From: Ulota crispa
Taxonomy: Eukaryota > Streptophyta > Bryopsida > Orthotrichales > Orthotrichaceae
DNA: 64,000 nt
Assembly: GCA_963920765.1 (NCBI GenBank)
Contig: OY987244.1
Coordinates: 20,750,358 to 20,814,357, forward strand
Direction: 5' to 3'
Shown piece after piece: positions 57,135-64,000 of this stretch. The translations under genes were made by a program, and so were the position numbers. The notes below the pieces were generated by a model. The model was not told where the DNA came from, did not search any database, and worked only from the letters and a program-made list of their open reading frames with translations. Position 1 is the stretch's first letter, and every line of letters begins with the position of its first letter.

Positions 57135-58066
57135 ATAAATCTAAGATGATAGGCACCCTTGGCAATATTCAGCCCCATCGTTGTTCTTAAATCACTTCCT
57201 TTCATTAAGGTGCGTATGTCTACAAAATTAACACCGAGGGTACGAGTGTCGCTAGTAAACAGCAGATAAGATATTCCTTGCTAAACAAATATCTACATCA
57301 ACCTAAAGTAGGCGTTTGCCAGACCGAAGTTCAAATTTGTGAGCAAAATGGTACTATTTTAAGATGGATGGTTAATTTGGAGTTTATTAACACTTGAAGT
57401 ATGATCAGCCCAGCCTCATTGTAATTACGGATTCCAAACGCACGTTACACTCCGACAGCATCGTCACCGTGATACGATCTGCTGAAATCTTCTGGAGCGT
57501 GCGAACCCCACATCTGGTGTCATGACAAAGTAAGACTATGACTCACTCACAAAAATGAGCATAGCAAGGAACGCATTATTACATCAGGGAAATCTGTTTC
57601 AAAATCCCTTCTCTCGACACATGACTTTGCATGTGAATCGTCTCTCCTCGAACTTGGTCACGCGAACAACAATTGCGGCTCAGAGCTACCCTCACCCTAG
57701 AGAAGCCAAAAAAAGGTCATGTATAAATCCTTCCAGGCGAGTCAACCAGTCCTTAAGCTCTTGTCTTCATTTGCACTTGAGTTGCGTCCCTACAACGATC
57801 TGCAGATCATTCAGAGTTAGAGATTTAAATTATGTTGTAGTGCGGATACGACTAAAACATGAATCCAACAGTGTAACTGGAGGAAGATCAGCACCTTCAG
57901 GTTGAGTATTTATTTCCATTGATTACTGATAAACAGATTAGATTTACAGAGAACAGGATTAGAGCAGTGGGTGGGTTATCAAATCTTTGTGTGTGCAAAT
58001 TGTCACCTGGCTGTGTCGAAGGCGGGGGAGATTTTCAGCCAGTGAGCTTGGTGAAGAGACAACAGC
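57135..58066 (+). promoter_or_regulatory. Upstream region of the GPR1/FUN34 gene
   Basis: GC rises from here on and repeats stop. A 116-codon frame (57555-57905) and a 148-codon frame overlapping the gene in another frame have no recognised motif. The region may contain promoter and leader, possibly with an intron. No clear TATA box was identified. Confidence 0.35.
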
Positions 58067-58791
58067 ATGACGCAGGAGATTCGAATTGCAAACCCTGCGC
58101 CCTTGGGGCTATGCGGGTTTGCCCTCACGATGTTCGTGCTTTCATGCTACAACGCAGGCATCTTTGGCGTTTCCTTGACCACGCCCCCGAACGTTGTCAC
58201 TGGGCTTGCGCTATTTTACAGTGGTATTGCACAACTGTTGGCAGGAATGTGGGAATTCAGAACAGGGAACACGTATGGTGCCACGGCATTCACTTCGTAT
58301 GCCGCTTTCTGGCTTGCGTACGCAGCACTTTTAATCCCCGGGTTCGGGATCAAGGAAGCTTATGATGGCGGATACGAGCAGGAGTACATCGATGCCATCG
58401 CCATCTTTCTTCTGGGGTGGACCATCTTCACCTTCCTCATGTGGCTGGGCACTCTCAAAGCCAACATCGCCATCAGCTCCATGTTCTTGCTCTTGGCCCT
58501 CTCCTTGGCACTGCTCACCATCGCCGAATTCAAACGCTCCCTTGGATACAAACGGGTACGTCCTTCAGCTTTTGGGTTGCAGAACTTCAAACTTTGAAAT
58601 CAACCTTCTGTGTGCATACTGTGATGTTCGCCGCTGTTCATTTACGGTGTGGTCTGGGGGATTGCTTTCAGGCTGGTGGCATCTTCGGCATCGTTACCTC
58701 GTTTGTCGCGTGGTACACCGCCTTTGCTGGAATATTTACACCCGAGAACTCATACTTCACCCTTCCAGTTGGAAACCTGAGCAAGCATTAG
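58067..58791 (+). CDS. GPR1/FUN34/YaaH family membrane transporter (2 exons)
   Basis: Exons 58067-58555 and 58672-58791 encode 202 residues. The 116-bp intron is in phase 0, donor CGG-GTACGT, acceptor GCTTTCAG. The protein carries the family signature NPAPLG at residues 9-14, and GNTYGATAFTSYAAFW at 67-82, and has six likely membrane helices (about 14-34, 43-61, 72-90, 109-128, 133-151, 164-184). The C-terminal exon supplies helix six (AGGIFGIVTSFVAWYTAFAG) and the conserved FTPENSYFTLPVG. In bacteria (SatP) and fungi (Ato) these proteins form acetate/succinate channels in the plasma membrane. The length matches the compact bacterial form and lacks the long N-terminal tail of fungal Ato proteins. 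It appears complete. Substrate is inferred from family, not from sequence. The family is patchy in green lineages, so transfer from fungi or bacteria long ago is possible. Confidence 0.93.
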
Positions 58792-60480
58792 TTTGGAGAA
58801 GTAGTACTGCATTGGGGCTGAGAATGGACGTAAGCCCCTTCCATCTTCTTCCTCAGCAAGCATCAATTACACGTATTAATTTAGTTAGCTGAGCTGCAAT
58901 ATACTTCGAGTCCTACAGACTGGAAGAGCTGCATGATTAAGTTTGCGATGCACAATAACTTTGAACATACTGAAGTAGATACATGAGGGCTTCACATGGC
59001 ATATTACATCCTCAGAAACATGAGGCCGATTGACCTAGGGAGCATGTACCACTAACCCAATTTTTCCAGCGGTTTAGTAAAATTTCAATTTTCATGAAAC
59101 TTGTTGAATAGCTGTTGGCAACTATCCAGAATTGTCAGTCAGTTAAGGTGCTTTAAATCTTCCTAAAAATTGTCCTCCAGAATTTATCTGTGCATAATCG
59201 ATCGCACTATTAGAAAAACAATGGTGTTATGTTCAAGCTGAGACGACTGAATGGTCGCATCCAATCCTTGCGATTCACCAAGAATGCCAGGATTCAGCCT
59301 ACCCTTCTCTGCGTTTCTTTCATTGAACTTGGGAAACACTTCGTGTCACATCCTATTAGAACCTGCAGGTGACAGGCAGCCATACATAAAACTGGAGCTC
59401 TGTTGTAAGCCATCATCACTCCCGTCGTTCCAATTTCTGTTTTGACTCTCAGCGATCCATCTCACCATTAGGTTACACCTGAACATGTAGCATCCTCATT
59501 GAGAATATGCTAGAAAACTAAAATCTGTTCAAAGTACCTATGTTGAAAAACTGGCTGATGGTTCCACCTAAAGGTCCATCGTGCAGAGACCTTCAACTCT
59601 CTCACAGGGTTACAAAAAGGGGAAAACCTGAGAGACAAGGTGTTGAACCTCTATATCTAGATAAGTCTAGAAGTTTTGTATGATTACTCCAGTTCACAGA
59701 GTTTTTTCTGCTATCCACCAAAGAGCTGCACTTGCAATCAAGTACGCTGGTATACAATTTTACTTTCACATCTTCGTAATTTAAAAGAAACCTGAGTCCC
59801 AGTCTCTTGGCGCTCCCGGTTTTTTCCCTGAAAGAGGCTTTTTCAAGTATGCACGTATATACCGGAAAGAACTTGATGCAAGACTCAAGTAACAATCGAA
59901 ACATGATTATCTTCGTTAAGCACATTCGTAAAATCTACCAGTGTACACGATACGAGGCAATAGGCCATTTTCGAGTTCTCAAATCGCAAGGAATTAATTA
60001 ATCCCAAAAATGATAGCTCAGCACAAGTAGTTGCAATAAAAATCAGGACAAGAAAGGGCGATTTGAAGTAATTCTGAGAAACATATTATTGGTTTTTCGA
60101 ATATAATAGAATCTCTGTAAAGAGTGAAAGAGTTGATTAGAACCGTTTGAACCATGAGAGCACATAGCAAGTGAGGTTTCAGTTGCCTCTTACTCATCCC
60201 CATTCCGCTGTCACGGTGTCACCTTCTGTGCATACTGCAAAGCCAAAGGATCTCAACTAGCCGAATGAAACTGCGACGTAATTGAAGAATTTGTGAACAC
60301 TCAAACGTATGGAAAGAAGGTATGGACAGAAAGGAACAACCAACAAAAGATTGAACTGAACAGGTGATGCTATATTCCCTTAGTTGCAACTCTAAAACAT
60401 TCGGTTTTGAACAGGACAAGACCTCAACGATGAAGTAACCACTCGGCTCGCATTCCTGATGATAGCTCCCAACGTCATAT
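58792..60480. other. Gene 2 downstream flank, unique DNA
   Basis: GC-richer DNA with no repeats I recognise. Minus- and plus-strand frames of 60-107 codons lack motifs. The first few hundred bases are likely 3' untranslated, but no canonical AATAAA could be assigned. Confidence 0.4.
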
Positions 60481-60569
60481 TCGTTAATTTGGGAAGAAAC
60501 CCTGATTTTGGGAGTTTAAGGTAACCACCTTAAACCTCTAGGTGTAAGATGAGTACAAATTGAGAACGG
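60481..60569. repeat. Fragment of family Q
   Basis: TAATTTGGGAAGAAACCC and GGGAGTTTAAGGTAACCACCTTAAACCTCT resemble the termini and the AGGTGATCACCTNAAAC block of family Q. One broken piece at the edge of the gene island. Confidence 0.35.
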
Positions 60570-61059
60570 GATTTTCAATTAGCAAAACCAACCATTAGAA
60601 ATTTGTTTTGCAAAAAATCTTAGTATACTAGTGAGATTTTTTTAACACATGTTTGAAATGCAAGCTCATGAAAGGAGTGTTTCCAGTCTTTGTTGGTCAT
60701 GAATACTTGTGGAAATATGCCTAAAATGATTTAGAGTATGTTGAACAAATCTCTTGTGTATCCATAGTGCAAGAATTGTTCACAATATGCACTCAAAGGG
60801 ACCTGAAAATTTGAGGTAGATGTCACATAAACCATTTGTACTAAATTCAAATACTCATATCTCTCAATCCAAATGGTCAAACTCCATGAAAATTTTACCA
60901 TGACTTCTTGCATATGTCTAATACAAGATCCTACAACTAGATTTGTAAAATCAAGAAAAAAAAAAAAAAAAAAAAACATTGTTCTTGGGATCAAACGACT
61001 GGAAATGACAATTTTCTTTGTTTTTTCAAAAACAGTGGGCTTAGGAATTTAGGGGTTAA
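60570..61059. mobile_element. piggyBac-like element, right part
   Basis: The right end is GGAATTTAGGGG-TTAA (61056-61059). Read in reverse, it has the TGTAGGATCTTGTATTAGAC block about 120 bp in, as in subfamilies A and B. The left end could not be located and is probably lost. Confidence 0.55.
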
Positions 61060-61251
61060 GACAACCTAAATGTAGCGTTTAGTGAATTGTTATAGCACTA
61101 CTATTACCCATGCATTATTATTCTTATTCAAACATATGGGAAGAAAGCTAGAGATGCTCTACAGGACCGCGGCAACAGTGCTGTCCACGTTCCTATGCTG
61201 TCCACGTTCCTACCCTTCAACCTTACCCAACTGTACCTTCACTTGCCACTA
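61060..61251. other. Spacer with short tandem duplication
   Basis: CTGTCCACGTTCCTA occurs twice at 61180-61212. A piece of family U (ACAACCTAAATG...GTTTAGTG) lies at 61061-61085. Confidence 0.45.
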
Positions 61252-61597
61252 TAAGAGCATCTCCACCACACAAGTGGCATAACATCCCAGGGAAACGCCG
61301 TGGCTTTATTTCAGCCCATTGTTTTGTAATTTTCCCACCCTTGCAAATAGGCAAAATAGTGCTCAATCAATAATAAGCTTCTTCATTTGAAAAAGTAGAT
61401 AGAATCTCCATCACTACCTATTCAATATATTAATTGACCCAAAAAAAGTGATGTTTAGAGGAGTTGCTTTGCACTGAATATTACAAATTTTGCAATGCAA
61501 GGAAGAATCTTTTGACGGATCCAAGCATCAAGAGCAACCTTTTCATTCAAAAGCGTATCTAAAAACTGTGTTTCTCCATATGGATGGAGGTGCTCTA
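61252..61597. mobile_element. Tourist/Harbinger-like MITE (346 bp)
   Basis: TAA duplication at 61252-61254 and 61595-61597. GAGCATCTCCACCAC and, reversed, GAGCACCTCCATCC. This GAGCATCTCC terminus is typical of plant Tourist-type MITEs. Confidence 0.8.
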
Positions 61598-61697
61598 ATC
61601 ACAAAGCATATGATTCTTGCCCATGCTGTTGTGGGACATTAGTTGTACCACTGTAACATCGTGCTCTTGTGAGCAAAATATTTAGACAAAGTCCATA

Positions 61698-63788
61698 TTT
61701 ACCCCTAAAGTACTAAGTGGCTATTTAACAACCACTTAAGAAATCGGGTAGGGTCATATGGAGTTAATTTTTATTGGATGTTCTCAAAATCATTACAAAA
61801 GGAACAAATATGTATCCCCAAAGTGGAAATGTAACTTTTTACCCAATTGGATGCCCGGTTCAAAAGTTATGTTGTCCAAAAGAAATTGGGCAGCTTGGGC
61901 AATTTGGGCATCTTTGGAGAACCTTATGCTAAAGGGTAGTTGCAAGAAACACTTCACGGTTTTGTGTCAAAATGCCTCTTTTTGGATGTAACATTGGGCA
62001 ATACTACTAGTACTGCAAGTACTACATAGTGTCCGTGCAATGGAAATCTAAACCATCCCTCCCATCCTAGATCTATTGGGAACAAGGAATGTGGTATGTC
62101 ATTTAGGAAGGCCAACTATCAATAATGGCAATTCAATGAAAGGATGAAAAAAAATTCACATCCTCAGATGATGTTAGTGGTCAGTGGTCAGTGGTCAGTG
62201 GTACTACATAGTGCTAGTAACGGTACAATAGTACTATTGAGGCCTCTACACCAAAAATTAGCTGAAATTCAAGGTTGCCACCTTTTCAATTTTTGTAATT
62301 ACAAGAAAAATATCAAAATTATAACAAAAAATAGGCATTTGGGTACCTTGTTAGGGGCATGGACTGATGCAAACAGGTTTTGAAAAATGTTTGTTTCCAT
62401 GCACTAAAGTCTGTCCAATGGATGTCCACTTTGAGGGAAAGTGGAGGGCATATAATTTACATTTTTCTAAACCCCTCAGCAAATCCATGTAATGTTCAAT
62501 GGTGAACAACTTCCCAAATTTGTAGCACCAAATTCCTTTTTTTTGCCTTAATGCAATACTGAAAACCCACAAAACGGCAAAGGTAGACATGCCATTGGGG
62601 TCCATGAAAAATTAATGAATGATTTTTTTTAAAACCCAAAAAAACATAGTAGGTCAATAACTTTAGTGTAAACCTTCCTCTAAATTTTCACGTGAAAAGA
62701 AGTTAGTAAGCAAAAGATACACCCCTAAAACCACAAACTGTGCAGCAAGGGGACAAAAAGCAAGACAGGTGTTTCTTGCAACTACCCTAAAATTCTCATC
62801 AACTTTTGAAATTTGGCAAGTATGTAACTAAAAAAACATGGTGTACACTTGTCAAAAAAAAAAAAAAAAAAAAAAGAGTTCCCACATCAGATTTTGCAGG
62901 GAGTCAAACTTTGTTAACTATGTTTGGGTAGTTTCAAGAAAAAAAAAAATTCCTTTAACTTCAGGCCCTATTATCTTTCAATCTATAAATCCCAAGCTCT
63001 TGAAATTTTTTTTCACATGTTCCAAATGTTTGTCTTTGACTTTTCACGATTCAAATTTCAAATAAAAGACTTCCTTAGTGCACAAGAAATCATGAAAGAA
63101 CAACTAGTGTATTGCCAATTCACTAAACCTCCTTGCATTGGGACGACGCTATTTTATGAGCGTAAAATGGTGAGCTTGTGAGCTGTGAGCCAAGATTTGG
63201 GGAGTAAGAATCAATTTTGATCTCAAAATCAATGAAAAAACTTTAAAAAGCTGACTTTTTCAAAAGATAAAAGTTTAAAATGCATAATTATAGGGCCCTA
63301 TGTACAAAGCTATAGGTGAAATTGAGTGTTTTGACAAAAATCTAGGCTCACCACGATCATGGCTCACGGATCCCCGCTCACAAAATAGCATCCCCCCCTT
63401 GCATTGCAAGGTGATTTAGAGTAAGCTAGGTTCTATATTTGCATCTAAAAATTTTCATGAGTAAACCTAATATCATATACTTGTGAATGGTCAAAAAACT
63501 CATTTTTGTGTAGAGCAAAAAATTTACTCTAGGAAGACTCAAAGTCTGCTGACCTTGTTTTGCAGGAATGAACAAAGTTGTTTTTCTCACGTCAAACGTT
63601 ACAATCTTAGTATCCACATTGTCAAATGGGCTGAATATTTTGACACACTTTAATTTGTTTGTTTTACACACTTTTTATAATTAAAATTGAGAAAAAAGAT
63701 TTTTAATTTCTCTTTTGGGCAATGCACTAAAAGTTGGCAGTTTCTGAGATTTTTTTAAAAAAAACACTCTTGGTCCTTTAAGGGTTAA
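61698..63788. mobile_element. Degraded piggyBac-like DNA, composite
   Basis: It starts TTTA-CCCCTAAAGTACTAAG (61698) and ends GGTCCTTTAAGGG-TTAA (63785-63788). Inside, GGGTAGTTGCAAGAAACAC (61935) is matched in reverse at 62768. Further poly-A tracts (62856-62875) and non-repetitive DNA lie between. It may be one foldback element of about 1 kb (61698-62720) followed by a second, separate element whose right end is at 63788. Confidence 0.4.
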
Positions 63789-64000
63789 ATGGCAATTTCA
63801 TTAAAATGGCATTTGCGGTTACTTTGGCACAGTTCACGCTCCGCAGCCTTAGTAAGCTCATAAACCCAGAATCTGCACTGGACTGGAATCAGTCTCTCGT
63901 GAGATGATTTTTGTCACTACATAAGATTGTTAACCAATGTTGGGGCTCCCTTTGCTCCCCGCACAAGCAGGAGCCCCAGCGCTATAGTCCAACAGCTCAG
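63789..64000. other. Window end with a small hairpin
   Basis: TGGGGCTCC (63941-63949) pairs with GGAGCCCCA (63970-63978). Composition rises in GC toward the edge. No gene can be assigned. Confidence 0.4.

Noticed and set aside
57555-57905. 116-codon frame upstream of the transporter gene
   Set aside because: No domain, low-complexity basic composition, no splice link in frame to the downstream gene.
57919-58365. 148-codon frame overlapping the transporter gene
   Set aside because: It is an out-of-frame shadow of the GPR1/FUN34 exon 1 and its leader.

Overview
The window is an AT-rich nuclear segment of a eukaryote with very low gene density: two gene models in 64 kb, surrounded by DNA transposons and their small non-autonomous relatives. 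The spliceosomal introns (about 0.1-0.35 kb), a Stowaway element with CTCCCTCCGTCCC ends, CACTACAAGAAA (CACTA/EnSpm) ends, Tourist/Harbinger-like ends next to TTA, Helitrons of plant type (A-TCTATATAATA...CTAG-T) and two TTTAGGG units suggest a green plant or streptophyte alga with a repeat-rich genome. I cannot name the species. No rRNA, tRNA, CRISPR array, LTR retroelement or intact transposase gene was recognised.

Genes. (1) About 31.2-33.85 kb, plus strand: a four-exon gene for a 387-residue protein. Its middle third is a charged Val-Pro repeat resembling alveolin/articulin-type membrane-skeleton proteins, followed by a Gly/Thr/Ser-rich tail. (2) 58,067-58,791, plus strand: a two-exon gene for a 202-residue GPR1/FUN34/YaaH (acetate/succinate channel) family protein. 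Both lie in islands of higher GC (about 30.8-34.5 and 57.1-60.5 kb) that are nearly free of transposons. The two genes show no evident functional link.

Repeats. The dominant feature is a collection of about 25 elements flanked by TTAA, with ends of the form TTAA-CCCYTAAR...YTTARGGG-TTAA. This is the piggyBac signature. They range from 91 bp to about 0.94 kb, fall into several subfamilies, cover roughly a quarter of the window and carry no visible transposase. Several sit inside other elements, and related uninterrupted copies in the same window show single TTAA or TTAA-like sites where they went in. Foldback and mosaic derivatives occur.

Other layers: seven Helitron-like elements, two of them joined end to end and filled with C-rich minisatellites; a 633-bp Tc1/mariner foldback that keeps the C-terminal end of its transposase; a pair of foldback elements apparently sharing one TA; Mutator-like elements with a 9-bp duplication and a possible captured GC-rich segment; Tourist/Harbinger, CACTA and Stowaway MITEs; and several unclassified terminal-inverted-repeat families.

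Layout: 0-30.8 kb transposon mosaic; 30.8-34.6 kb gene 1 island; 34.6-38.6 kb plain AT-rich DNA; 38.6-57.1 kb transposon mosaic; 57.1-60.5 kb gene 2 island; 60.5-64 kb degraded transposon DNA. All coordinates were read by eye, so element ends may be off by a few bases.
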